A stretch of DNA of 64,000 nt, from NCBI GenBank assembly GCA_934271275.1, contig CAKQRD010000004.1:1-64000 (forward strand). The letters run 5' to 3'. Numbering within the stretch: the first letter of the stretch is position 1; each line of letters opens with the position of its first letter. Source of the DNA: an uncultured Clostridia bacterium. Its GTDB lineage: Bacteria > Bacillota > Clostridia > Christensenellales > Borkfalkiaceae. Below are positions 50,131 to 58,567 of the stretch, piece by piece. The position numbers and the translations under genes are program-made. The notes below the pieces were generated by a model. That model was not told the origin of the DNA, ran no database searches, and saw nothing but the letters and a program-made list of their open reading frames with translations.

Positions 50131-50425
50131 ATGGGACTTGAACAGGACGGGTAAGCAAATATGCGCTGCTCGGCATATTTGCCCGCCCTCGGCGTGATAG
50201 CGAGCCGGAACGCCGTTTTGCGGCGTTTGTAAAACGAACTCCGTGAGTTTTACGAAAAACGAGCGGGTACGCGAGTTTTGGCGAAGCGGAGCAAGTCCCA
50301 TCCTTCACACCAAATGAAAAACCGTCGTAACGAAGGTTGCGGCGGTTTTACTTTTAGTTACGTTTTATGGGACTTGAACAGGGCATATAAGCAAATATGC
50401 GCTGCTCGGCATATTTGCCTGCCCG
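50131..50425. repeat. Duplicated tRNA-Leu tail region with inverted T-arm copies
   Basis: The tRNA tail CAAGTCCCATCCTTCACACC and following bases (from 50056) recur at 50292-50312, 236 bp downstream. An inverted T-arm copy ATGGGACTTGAAC occurs at 50131-50143 and again at 50367-50379. Each is followed by a 28-bp hairpin (GCAAATATGC/GCATATTTGC) at 50155-50182 and 50391-50418. The block is thus a two-fold repeat built from tRNA pieces. No gene is seen in 50118-50551. Confidence 0.8.
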
Positions 50426-50551
50426 AAATTCTTTGCCCCTCCTTTTTAATCGTTTTTGCGGTTATCTTTTATAAATCGCTATTATCAGCCTTTCTTTTAT
50501 CTTTTTCTCCGTTTATAATATCCCTAATCTTCCGAATCGCGGAGAAATTTT

Positions 50552-51385
50552 ATGTATAAAAGATTATATAAACGGTTTAATAAACCGCTTCCGTTCCACC
50601 GCTTTTTATTCGTTGCTATCGGCTTTGCGCTTTGCTTCGCCGTTTTCGTTGCGGCTTTATTCGGGTTTAACGCTGCGCGGAAAGCTCAAACCGCGTACGC
50701 TTACACCTACTCGGACGTAAAAAGCGGTTATGCGCGCGTAATAACGGACGACACGCCCTTTTACAGCGACGCAAGCGGCAAGCGGCTTTTGTTTTATCTC
50801 CCCTACACGTATTACGTCAGAATTCTTAGTAACGGCGCGTTCTACACGCACGTCGAATGTTACGGCACGGGCGGAACTGCGGCGATTGACGGCTACGTCC
50901 CCTCCGATATGCTCTTTTACGACGGGTTAAGCGTTAAAAACCCGTACGTCGATATAAAGCTTACCGCCCTTTCCACCGCGGTTTTATACTCCGACTCGGA
51001 GCTGAAAACGCCCGTTCAATACGTTTTTGCCGGCAGAACGATGAGCTACTACGGAACGCTCCCGCTCGGCGAAAACTCTTATGCGTATTTCGTCGGCTAC
51101 AACGACCGTTTGGGCTACGTTAAAGAATCGGACGTGTTGCCGTTTGAAATAGCCAACCACCCGAACGAGCTGACCTTTATCCCGAAAGAAGAACCCGAAC
51201 CCGAAACGCCGCCTGCGGAAGAACCCGAAGACAACGCGAACAATTCGAGGCTCGCGTTCGACCTGCGGATTCTGATTATCGCAAGTCTGTGCTTCGCGGG
51301 AATAACGGCGATCTTCGTGGCGTTCCGCAAAAAGCCCAAAAAACACCCCGCGGCAGGTTATTACGACGAAAACGATTACGAATAA
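50552..51385 (+). CDS. Membrane-anchored extracellular protein with SH3-like domains
   Basis: A 277-residue protein. An N-terminal membrane helix (LFVAIGFALCFAVFVAALFG) or long signal peptide is followed by two SH3-like beta modules (GYARVITDDTPFYSDASGKR; LTALSTAVLYSDSELKTPVQ, each ending in a GYV-type strand). A Pro/Glu linker (EEPEPETPPAEEPED) and a second helix (ILIIASLCFAGITAIFVAF) with basic tail follow. It may bind the cell wall. The C-terminal modules of the 52545 gene are similar in style. Confidence 0.7.
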   Translation: MYKRLYKRFNKPLPFHRFLFVAIGFALCFAVFVAALFGFNAARKAQTAYAYTYSDVKSGYARVITDDTPFYSDASGKRLLFYLPYTYYVRILSNGAFYTHVECYGTGGTAAIDGYVPSDMLFYDGLSVKNPYVDIKLTALSTAVLYSDSELKTPVQYVFAGRTMSYYGTLPLGENSYAYFVGYNDRLGYVKESDVLPFEIANHPNELTFIPKEEPEPETPPAEEPEDNANNSRLAFDLRILIIASLCFAGITAIFVAFRKKPKKHPAAGYYDENDYE

Positions 51386-51420
51386 CGTTTCCTTTTCCCG
51401 CCGCGCGAATAATAAGCATT

Positions 51421-51452
51421 ATAATACCAGCCCCGCATAATACCAGCCCCGC
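51421..51452. repeat. Two tandem 16-bp repeats
   Basis: ATAATACCAGCCCCGC occurs twice in a row in the spacer after the SH3-like gene. Probably neutral slippage. Confidence 0.7.
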
Positions 51453-51567
51453 CGCCGACGGCTGAAAACAAACGCACGAACGCCGCCGTATTTGCCATTT
51501 TCGACATATCCTCCCGAATCCGCCCCGAAATTTATCAAACCGTTTAAGAACTCATTCAAGAATCGCT

Positions 51568-52170
51568 TTAAGAAACGCTCGGCTTCGCGCTCGCCCGAAA
51601 GCCTTCTTCGGCTCTGCCGTTCCCCGACGCGCCGACTCTCTTCGACCTGTATTCGCTCTTCGATTTTCTCATAAAAGACAGCTTATCTTTGCGTTCTTTG
51701 TCGTCTTTTTTGCGGGAGGCTTCCTCACGGAGTTTAACTCTCCTATAAAGCTCGCGTATAAACTCGACCGAAAGATAATCGCGCTCGAAAATCTCGTCGG
51801 TTATCCCTTCCCCTTCCAGAAGCTCGGCGAACTTTTCCGCCACTCGCTGCTGACGGCGAAAATACGTTCTCGAAGCCACGTCTCCGTCGGGCATATCCTC
51901 TTTTTTTCTGCTGTGAAAATACTTAAACTCCAAAAGCGCGGTTTCTTCCGCGGATAAGCCCGAAAGCGCGCGGGTAATACGCTCTTTTAACTCCAAAAGG
52001 TTGGCGTTCTGCACACCGAGTTCGACCATCTTTTCGCACTGCGTTATGCAAGGCGAAAAATCGTTCATAGAAGCCAAAGCCCTCTTCTCCAAAAGCTCGT
52101 CTATCTGCTCGTTCACCTTGTCGATACAGGGGTACAGATAAAGAGCGGTTTTTGCATAAAACTTTTTCAC
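51568..52170 (-). CDS. Hypothetical protein with sigma-region-4-like segment
   Basis: A 200-residue, mostly helical, strongly basic protein. An N-terminal helical part with two cysteines is followed by RALSGLSAEETALLEFKYFH and VASRTYFRRQQRVAEKFAEL, which resembles the helix-turn-helix of sigma-70 region 4 or ArpU-type regulators. A Lys/Arg-rich tail ends the protein. A perfect LexA box lies 96 bp upstream. No family can be named. Confidence 0.55.
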   Translation of the reverse strand: MKKFYAKTALYLYPCIDKVNEQIDELLEKRALASMNDFSPCITQCEKMVELGVQNANLLELKERITRALSGLSAEETALLEFKYFHSRKKEDMPDGDVASRTYFRRQQRVAEKFAELLEGEGITDEIFERDYLSVEFIRELYRRVKLREEASRKKDDKERKDKLSFMRKSKSEYRSKRVGASGNGRAEEGFRASAKPSVS

Positions 52171-52544
52171 TAAAAGTTCCTCCCGAATAGTTATTTTGCG
52201 TCCTCGAAAACACCCATATTATATTGCGCCGATTTTCCGTAGTCAATATTTTATGTCACAATTTCCGAACATTTGTTCGCTTTTTTATCAATAATATCAC
52301 ATTATATTGACATATGTTTGTCAGTTTATGTTGAATTTTTTCCAAAAAAAGGGAATTTTGTCGAAACGCCTTAAACAGGCGGAATAACGCGAAGAAGACG
52401 GAAGACCGCACCGGAAAACGAGCAGTTCTTGACGGGAGAAGCCGAATACCCTAAACCGTTTCCGTCCGACTTTTTAACTTTTAATATGCTTTTAATATAA
52501 CGTAACAATAGACAAACGCCGAAAATTATGATAAAATATTGTTT
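52171..52544. other. Divergent regulatory region with SOS box and leaderless promoter
   Basis: No gene. It contains the LexA box (52266-52279) and the inverted repeat TGACA-N6-TGTCA at 52308-52323. At its right edge a promoter (TAGACA 52509-52514, 17 bp, TAAAAT 52532-52537) lies only 7 nt before the next ATG. Confidence 0.5.
52266..52279. promoter_or_regulatory. Perfect LexA (SOS) box
   Basis: CGAACATTTGTTCG, the same sequence as at 1879-1892. It is 96 bp upstream of the 51568-52170 gene and 266 bp upstream of the exported protein gene, so the former is the likelier target. Confidence 0.65.
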
Positions 52545-55214
52545 ATGAATACTAAATTTCACGCGCGTTTCGGGCGCGCGCTTACGATTTTAATATTGAC
52601 GCTCGCGCTTTCCGTATGCGCGGCAGCCGCTTTTTTTTGCGGAAACGGGAACAGAGTCTACGCCGCTGACGACGCGGATTCTTCCGTAATACTTCCATAT
52701 TCGCCTCTCGAATATCTCGCGCTTTCGGATCCAAAGGGCGCGTGCTACTACGGCGGCAACTACGCCGTCATAGAAGGTCAGAAAACCGTGCGCATTCTAT
52801 TTGAAAGCGGTACGGATTTAACCCTTTCCGGCTTCACGTCGCTCGGGCAAATCAAATTTTATAACGACCATTCTATTTTCGTTTCCGATAACGGTTCGGT
52901 TTATTTTATCGACCTCAACTCGGCGGACAGAGCTAAAAAGCTCGTCACGGGCGGTACGTTCTTCGACTTCAACGGCGAATACCTTATCACCGTTTACAGT
53001 CAGATTCTTTTCGTATTCAGAATTTCGGACGCGCTCGATTTTGCGGGCGGCGCTGTTGCCGAGCTTAAAAGTCTCGACGAGCTTGCCAACGCAAACGGCG
53101 AATGTCCCATCGCGATAAACGAGAAAAACGAGATTTTCTATTTAAGCGGCAGAACGGACATTAAGCTAAACAAATACGAAATTTCTTCCAAAACGGACGG
53201 CGAAATCGTGAAAAACATCACGGCGACCACCCCTTCTATAATGATAGCGAACGAAAATTCGATATACTTCGTCGCGAGCGGAGACCTTTATTCTCTGCCC
53301 GCCAAGGAAGGAGCTGTTCCCGTAAAGCTTAATATTCCCGAAACGCCGTACGACCTCGGCAAGGTTCGCGCGCCCGAGGGGCTGTCCTTTAAGAACGGAA
53401 ATCTTTTAATCACCGATAACAATCAGAAAGCCGTTATGGAATTTACGGCGGAGGGCGATACGCTCGATTACACGGGCTTTGCCATTGCAAGCGGCAGATC
53501 GGCTTATAACAGGATAGGAAAAACAACCAAAGCGGTCGGGCGTTACGGCAATCTCGTAGCCGCGCTCGACGACTTTAAGCTGACGATTATAAACGTCGGC
53601 GAAAACGCGGAGAACTTCGACCGCTACGATAAAAGTCGCTTTATAAACCTCTTCGTGGGCAACGCTCCCTCGCGGTTTGCGCTCGGCAACGACACCCTGC
53701 TCACGACGGACGGTTCGGGCGTATTCGGTTATAAGGGCGTTTCGGCGATTGCGACCGCAGACGGAGAAACCGAAAAAGGAGACTCCGAGCCGATACGCGT
53801 GGAAGGCGTGGAGCGCACCGTAAAAGCGATTGCTTATCAGAGCGGGTTTTACTACGTTCTCGCGACCGACGGCGGCGTTACGAGCAACAACGCGTACGTT
53901 TATAAAATCAACGAAAAGACCTTTGAAACCGAAGGCGTTCCCGCCGAATTTTACGGCAGAGCGGACGCGGACAAAATCACCGTGGACGTGTTCGGAAACG
54001 TTTACATAGCGGACGGCGCGAATTTCTATAAGAACTCTTTCAACAACGCGTTCCCCTCTCTCGGCGCGACTTCGCTCACGACCGACCTTGCGGGAGTTTT
54101 ATACGGCGTGATAGACGGAAAGGTTTATTATTACCGGTCGGCGGCGAACTCGGACGGAAGCTGGGAACTTGCCGCGGAGTTGCCGCAATCCCGCGTTAAA
54201 TGCGTCGGCGCGTATTTCGATAAAAACGAAGTTTATTATTCGACCGAGGACGGCGAATACCTTTATAAAACGACGGGACTTAAAAACCTTGCGGTGAACT
54301 CCGCCTTCGTCCCGAACGACTTTCTGAACAGAACCGCGCTTTCTTACGACGAGGCGAAAAAACTCGGTCAGGACGAGCTTAATTACTACGTTATAGACGA
54401 AAACGCTTCGACCTCGACCACGGGAGCTTACAGCGCGGGAACGCGGGTGAACGCGTATTTCGCGAACTATTCGGCGGGTTCGGGCGCGCCTTTTAAATAC
54501 GAAGGGCTTTCGCAGCTCGAAGACGAATATATAAGAGTGGGAACAGTCGAACTGCCCAGCGCGCTCGGCGGAATTTTGCGCCTGTACGTTTTTGCGGGCA
54601 GGCGCGGAGTAGTTCTCGTCAATTCCGACCACGCGAAACGAATTGACAAGGAAAAGAACGCCGCGCCCGAAAAGGCTTACACCTCTACCAACGTAAACCT
54701 TTATCATTTGCCCGTCATAACCGAAAAGGATATTTTTACCGCGACGGTCGGCGGCAAGACCTTGCGACTCGACAAGGCTATCGAAATTTATCCGAAGAGC
54801 AAAACGAACTTTTTGGGCATCGAATACTATTTTGCGACGGTCACGGTCGGCGACACGGAATACGCGGGCTATATCCCCTCCTCCTTCACCGTCGAAACGC
54901 TTTATGAAAACCCGAATAAAGACGAATACACGGTGAAAACGGTGAGCGCGGTAACTGTGTACGCGAACGCGGACTTGACAGACGCTGCCTGCGAGCTTGC
55001 GGACGGCACGAAGGTGAGATATTACGGCACGGAAGGCGGCGTTGCGAAAATCGCGTACGAAACGGCGGACGGATATAAAATCGGGTATATTGAGGAACGC
55101 AAAATACGGCAGGACGCGAGCGTGGCGGTGAGAAACATTCTTATAACGCTTGCGGTCGTAGCCTCCGTATGCGGCACGGCAACGTACTTTATATTGAGAA
55201 AAAAGAAATCGTAA
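52545..55214 (+). CDS. Large exported protein, propeller-like repeats and SH3-like C-terminus
   Basis: 889 residues from ATG 52545; no ribosome-binding site, predicted leaderless. Signal peptide ALTILILTLALSVCAAAAFF. Residues about 60-560 are a series of beta-strand repeats ('GNLLITDNNQKAVMEFTAEG', 'DVFGNVYIADGANFYKNSFN') like NHL/beta-propeller proteins. C-terminal SH3-like modules (VGDTEYAGYIPSSFTVETLY; VSAVTVYANADLTDAACELA) are followed by a membrane helix and a KKKS tail. Surface-anchored; no enzyme motif seen. Confidence 0.7.
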   Translation: MNTKFHARFGRALTILILTLALSVCAAAAFFCGNGNRVYAADDADSSVILPYSPLEYLALSDPKGACYYGGNYAVIEGQKTVRILFESGTDLTLSGFTSLGQIKFYNDHSIFVSDNGSVYFIDLNSADRAKKLVTGGTFFDFNGEYLITVYSQILFVFRISDALDFAGGAVAELKSLDELANANGECPIAINEKNEIFYLSGRTDIKLNKYEISSKTDGEIVKNITATTPSIMIANENSIYFVASGDLYSLPAKEGAVPVKLNIPETPYDLGKVRAPEGLSFKNGNLLITDNNQKAVMEFTAEGDTLDYTGFAIASGRSAYNRIGKTTKAVGRYGNLVAALDDFKLTIINVGENAENFDRYDKSRFINLFVGNAPSRFALGNDTLLTTDGSGVFGYKGVSAIATADGETEKGDSEPIRVEGVERTVKAIAYQSGFYYVLATDGGVTSNNAYVYKINEKTFETEGVPAEFYGRADADKITVDVFGNVYIADGANFYKNSFNNAFPSLGATSLTTDLAGVLYGVIDGKVYYYRSAANSDGSWELAAELPQSRVKCVGAYFDKNEVYYSTEDGEYLYKTTGLKNLAVNSAFVPNDFLNRTALSYDEAKKLGQDELNYYVIDENASTSTTGAYSAGTRVNAYFANYSAGSGAPFKYEGLSQLEDEYIRVGTVELPSALGGILRLYVFAGRRGVVLVNSDHAKRIDKEKNAAPEKAYTSTNVNLYHLPVITEKDIFTATVGGKTLRLDKAIEIYPKSKTNFLGIEYYFATVTVGDTEYAGYIPSSFTVETLYENPNKDEYTVKTVSAVTVYANADLTDAACELADGTKVRYYGTEGGVAKIAYETADGYKIGYIEERKIRQDASVAVRNILITLAVVASVCGTATYFILRKKKS

Positions 55215-55241
55215 TTTTATTTATACCGTAAAAAATAATAA

Positions 55242-55283
55242 ACAAGCCGCAGAGCAGGGAAATCTCTCCGCTCTGCGGCTTGT
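55242..55283. terminator. Terminator of the exported protein gene
   Basis: ACAAGCCGCAGAGC (55242-55255) and GCTCTGCGGCTTGT (55270-55283) form a perfect 14-bp stem. Confidence 0.75.
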
Positions 55284-55424
55284 GTTTGTTAAGCGATAAG
55301 ACGCTCCTCCGCTATCGCGCGTTGCTACGCAAAAGCTCCGCAGAACTCGTCCGTCAGGGCGGCAAATCAAAGTCGTTCGGAGGGCTTCGCCCGAACGAAG
55401 TTCTCGCGGGGCCTCTCCTCATAT

Positions 55425-55463
55425 GAAGAAGACGCCCACTGATTATCAGTGGGCGTCTTCTTC
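55425..55463. repeat. 39-bp perfect palindrome
   Basis: GAAGAAGACGCCCACTGAT (55425-55443) is followed after one base by its exact reverse complement. It lies in a gene-free 360-bp stretch (55215-55577) and is 140 bp beyond the terminator of the upstream gene. Confidence 0.85.
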
Positions 55464-55577
55464 GTTTGGCTATACAGTACGAAATAGCTGCACTACCATT
55501 CCCGTTTATAGTCCCTCATTTTTGAATGCCCTCTGCCATTCATTACTATAATATTTAATTCATCGTTCCATTACGCT

Positions 55578-55883
55578 TCATGAACGTAAAGACAATTCTT
55601 TGTACATTGCTTCAAATAGTTTTTTAAGGAATTCTTTATTGTCAATTTCGTCTACAAGCAGCATTTCTTTCGCCCCCTTATACGGAAAATCGCAAACGGC
55701 GGCAGGCATTAGTTCCAAAGCCGATTTCGTTTTCTTTACGAGCAATCTGTCGTCGTATATTCCGCCGACGATTTTGCCGCGATAGTAGATGATATACTCT
55801 CCCATCATAGGTCTGTAAGAAATATCGTCTAAACCGCATAACTGTTCCAAAATGAACTGAAGAAATTCTTTACTCGAAGCCAT
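55578..55883 (-). CDS. TfoX N-terminal domain protein
   Basis: A 101-residue protein with the TfoX_N pattern: ISYRPMMGEYIIYYRGKIVG, GIYDDRLLVKKTKSALEL and YKGAKEMLLVDEIDN. Such short TfoX-like proteins are common in Bacillota and lack the competence-regulator C-terminus. Its start lies inside the preceding DUF3795-like gene. Confidence 0.85.
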   Translation of the reverse strand: MASSKEFLQFILEQLCGLDDISYRPMMGEYIIYYRGKIVGGIYDDRLLVKKTKSALELMPAAVCDFPYKGAKEMLLVDEIDNKEFLKKLFEAMYKELSLRS

Positions 55884-56022
55884 TTTCTTTACACCGTTTT
55901 TTGCATTGCGAGGTTCTTGCTACATTATCGCTTTGCTCCATATCGTAAGCAAAAGTATGTATATGCGGACAAACAAAATCAGGGTATTCGCCGCACCGAA
56001 GCCCGCATCTTGACTCAATCAT
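55870..56022 (-). CDS. Short DUF3795-like protein, internally deleted
   Basis: 50 residues: MIESRCGLRCGEYPDFVCPH followed by IHTFAYDMEQSDNVARTSQC and KKRCKENGFE. DUF3795 proteins normally run 'MIESRCGxxC...' through a cysteine-rich zinc region to 'CGxCxxFPC...FAYDxExGDNG.R..QC'. Here the middle is missing, joining the two ends in frame. GGGAG lies 8 nt upstream. It overlaps tfoX by 14 nt, so it may be kept for translational coupling. Confidence 0.6.
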   Translation of the reverse strand: MIESRCGLRCGEYPDFVCPHIHTFAYDMEQSDNVARTSQCKKRCKENGFE

Positions 56023-56039
56023 AATTATAAAACTCCCGC

Positions 56040-56669
56040 TCAGAACAACTGCCCCGGCAATTTCTGCTTTTCTTTCTTCGGGAACGAAGCTTCAAACCGT
56101 TCGAATGCTTCCGGATTCTTTTCGCATACAAAATACCCGTCGGGGTCTTTGTACGTGCCTGAAATTCCGTCAAGAAAGCCGGAAATCAATTCTTTAACGA
56201 GAAGATAATCCGCGTCCGGATCATCCGCATAGCGCACGCCTTTTGTCTTTGCAGGTACAAATCCGGACTTACCGTAAAACAGAATATTGCCCGTAATCAC
56301 AAGCGCGCCTGCGCCCGTTTCTTTTGCTTTTTCCATAGAATAATCAAGCAAGCGTTTCCCGTACCCCTGCCGTTTATATTTCGGCGCGATACCCATGGGT
56401 CCGAAGGTCAAAATCGGTAACTTTCTTCCGTCGTCGCAATCGATTTCCGAGCGCACGTAGATAATCTGCCCGATAAGCTCGCCGTTCAATTCCATAACGA
56501 AGTCGAGTTCGGACACAAACGCAGGGTCGCCGCGATAGCAATGCAACACATAATGCTCCATACAACCGGGGCGATAAACGTTCCAGAACGCCTCGCGGGT
56601 CAAGTTTTCAACCTTTCTGTAATCTTCCTTTTTTTCGTTTCTTATAATAATATTATTATTTTCTGTCAT
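56040..56669 (-). CDS. GNAT-family N-acetyltransferase
   Basis: A 209-residue protein. The acetyl-CoA binding motif is LTFGPMGIAPKYKRQGYGKR (RQGYGK), followed by LVITGNILFYGKSGFVPAKT with the typical YxKxGF end. Substrate unknown. Probably cotranscribed with DUF3795-like and TfoX genes downstream. Confidence 0.9.
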   Translation of the reverse strand: MTENNNIIIRNEKKEDYRKVENLTREAFWNVYRPGCMEHYVLHCYRGDPAFVSELDFVMELNGELIGQIIYVRSEIDCDDGRKLPILTFGPMGIAPKYKRQGYGKRLLDYSMEKAKETGAGALVITGNILFYGKSGFVPAKTKGVRYADDPDADYLLVKELISGFLDGISGTYKDPDGYFVCEKNPEAFERFEASFPKKEKQKLPGQLF

Positions 56670-56687
56670 GATTATTTTCCTTTATCG

Positions 56688-57323
56688 TTAAATTGATTTT
56701 TTATCGGCATTCATACAAAAAAGATGAATACCGAGCGCGGCATTGAAACCCGTCGCAGCAAACACGCTGAAACGTTCCACAACGCCGAAATATTGTGGCG
56801 GTACGATTTTCATTCCGAGCGCCCCGACGAGCATCATAACAAGGGCAACCGCGGCACATATACAATAAGAACGGCAATTTTTATTTTTTGCGCCCGCGAT
56901 TATGATGATCGTAAGCGACGCGATGGATAAAAGCACTACCGCCACAGTTACCGCCATGTGCATAACGTCCTGAAACGCACCGGCATAGCCGCTGTCCGAA
57001 AGCGGGAACGTTCTGTAACCTACGGCGGAAATCCATTCCATAACCGCAAACAGATAAATGCCGATTCTTAGCCGTTTGGTTTTCTGCCCTTGTATTCCTA
57101 TACAAACGACCGTTACGCAAACCACTTCGCACACGTTATAAAACGCTGTAAGTTGATTCCATAGCGCAAGAGAAGGTGCGTTTGTCGCGCTTAAATCGCT
57201 CACGGCTTGCGAGAGCCGATCGTAACCGGGATATGCAAGCGGAGCAAATACAACAGCAGCCGTATAAGAAAGAAAACTGACAATGCCGAGCAGTCCCAGC
57301 TTTTGTATCAATGTTTTTTTCAT
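56688..57323 (-). CDS. DUF998-family membrane protein
   Basis: A 211-residue protein with six membrane helices and the DUF998 pattern: ALAYPGYDRLSQAVSDLSAT, then FPLSDSGYAGAFQDVMHMAV with the conserved 'H' region. Function unknown. It overlaps the tetR stop/start by 4 nt and is probably controlled by that regulator. Confidence 0.8.
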   Translation of the reverse strand: MKKTLIQKLGLLGIVSFLSYTAAVVFAPLAYPGYDRLSQAVSDLSATNAPSLALWNQLTAFYNVCEVVCVTVVCIGIQGQKTKRLRIGIYLFAVMEWISAVGYRTFPLSDSGYAGAFQDVMHMAVTVAVVLLSIASLTIIIIAGAKNKNCRSYCICAAVALVMMLVGALGMKIVPPQYFGVVERFSVFAATGFNAALGIHLFCMNADKKSI

Positions 57324-57973
57324 TTGTTCTCGCCCCCGTTCAGATTTCCGCCGTGAACCATATTATAGAACAGATACACGTGCCGTTTTAATTTATCCAG
57401 ACATTCGCTTTCCCTTTCGGGCTGACGGTCGCACACGCCTATCAACGTAAGCACGGGCGCGACGTACATCATAGACAAAGTTTCAAGGTCTGCAGTCATA
57501 ATTTCGCCGGCGGAAATCAACGCGCTAAAAATACCTGCGTGATATTCAACCAAACGTTCCACGTAACGCCGCGAGCATAAAGCCGCAAGTTCGGGCGAGC
57601 GGAACTGCTCTATCGTCATCATTTTTCGGAAGCGGCTTATGGTTTCGTTGTGCAGAGAATACTCGAAAATCTGCCTTACCTTTTCAAAAAGCGCCTCCTC
57701 TGTTATCTCGGTGAAAACGGGAATATCCTGCGCGGAATTCTGCACGTGAATATCCACTTTATCTGTATCGGCTTCGTATTGCTTTGCCGTTGCATCTACA
57801 ATCGCATCGAAAATCGCCTGTTTGCTCGGGTAATGATTGTAAAGCGACGGCGCTTTTATACCTACTGCCTGCGCAATTTCACCCACGCTTACCGAATCAT
57901 ATCCCTGAGCGGCAAAAAGCTCCAGAGCTTTATCTAAAATTTTCTTTTTCGTGTCATCTTGTTTCATATTCAC
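57320..57973 (-). CDS. TetR-family repressor
   Basis: A 217-residue protein. The N-terminal TetR_N helix-turn-helix covers residues 8-55 (KKKILDKALELFAAQGYDSV, SVGEIAQAVGIKAPSLYNHY), followed by a helical ligand-binding domain. First gene of the operon with DUF998; the operator palindrome lies just upstream. Confidence 0.9.
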   Translation of the reverse strand: MNMKQDDTKKKILDKALELFAAQGYDSVSVGEIAQAVGIKAPSLYNHYPSKQAIFDAIVDATAKQYEADTDKVDIHVQNSAQDIPVFTEITEEALFEKVRQIFEYSLHNETISRFRKMMTIEQFRSPELAALCSRRYVERLVEYHAGIFSALISAGEIMTADLETLSMMYVAPVLTLIGVCDRQPERESECLDKLKRHVYLFYNMVHGGNLNGGENK

Positions 57974-57983
57974 CTTATACTAA

Positions 57984-58030
57984 CTAACATTCGTTAGCAT
58001 AAGTGTAAAACAATAAAAAAAATTTGTCAA
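57984..58030 (-). promoter_or_regulatory. tetR operon promoter and operator
   Basis: Minus strand TTGACA (58025-58030), 17-bp spacer, TACACT (58002-58007). CTAAC-ATTC-GTTAG (57984-57997) is a perfect inverted repeat over the transcription start, a likely TetR operator for autorepression. Confidence 0.72.
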
Positions 58031-58249
58031 GTCTTTTCGGGAGTATTCTTCTATTATTTTTGTTTATTCAATATGAAAAAAAGTATGGTCGTCAGTTCGA
58101 GTCCTGTTTTTTGAAAAACAGGTCAAAATGCAGCTCCTGAATTCAAATATTCCGCAAAATGCGCAAAACACAAGATATGGTAACAAAAAAAACACAAGAC
58201 CTACTAATCTTGTGCTTTTTTGTTTTGTAGTTTTTTCGTACTACAAAGA
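58031..58249. other. Intergenic region with a tRNA-like fragment and terminator
   Basis: Near 58095 the segment GTCAGTTCGAGTCCTG looks like a T arm without the rest of a tRNA. A hairpin CACAAGA/TCTTGTG followed by T (58193-58220) is a terminator-like structure. No gene seen. Confidence 0.4.
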
Positions 58250-58326
58250 TGGTGGGGGCGGTAAGGCTCGAACTTATGACCTCCACGATGTCAACGTGGC
58301 GCTCTAACCAACTGAGCTACGTCCCC
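58250..58326 (-). tRNA. tRNA-Val (GAC)
   Basis: 77 nt with CCA. Anticodon stem CCACG/CGTGG encloses TTGACAT, giving anticodon GAC. D and T loops are normal (AGTTGGTTAGA, TTCGAGC). There are two apparent A:C mismatches, at acceptor pair 5:68 and T-stem pair 49:65, which is unusual. Confidence 0.85.
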
Positions 58327-58469
58327 GAACTTATTTAGCTTGTATATTCTATCACACTTTCTCTTTTTTTACAAGCGTTTTGAACGTAGTTTCGTTTATT
58401 TTTTCTCTTTTATTTTCTCACTTTTTCTTAATTCGCCCTAACCGACAGTCGCACATAAGCCGACAAAAA

Positions 58470-58511
58470 GAGCAACGGGTTGCCCGAGCGGGCAACCCGT
58501 TGCTCTTTTTT
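58470..58511. terminator. Strong bidirectional terminator
   Basis: A 17-bp perfect stem (GAGCAACGGGTTGCCCG and its complement, 58470-58505) with T-runs on both strands. It ends the exonuclease gene on the minus strand. Confidence 0.85.
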
Positions 58512-58567
58512 ACTTGAAAATTTTTCCGCGACACGACTTTAACAGGCTTAAACTATCCGACAATCGG

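Noticed and set aside
52371..52562. 63-codon minus-strand frame near the SOS region
   Set aside because: It overlaps the promoter and signal-peptide codons of the exported protein and has no ribosome site.
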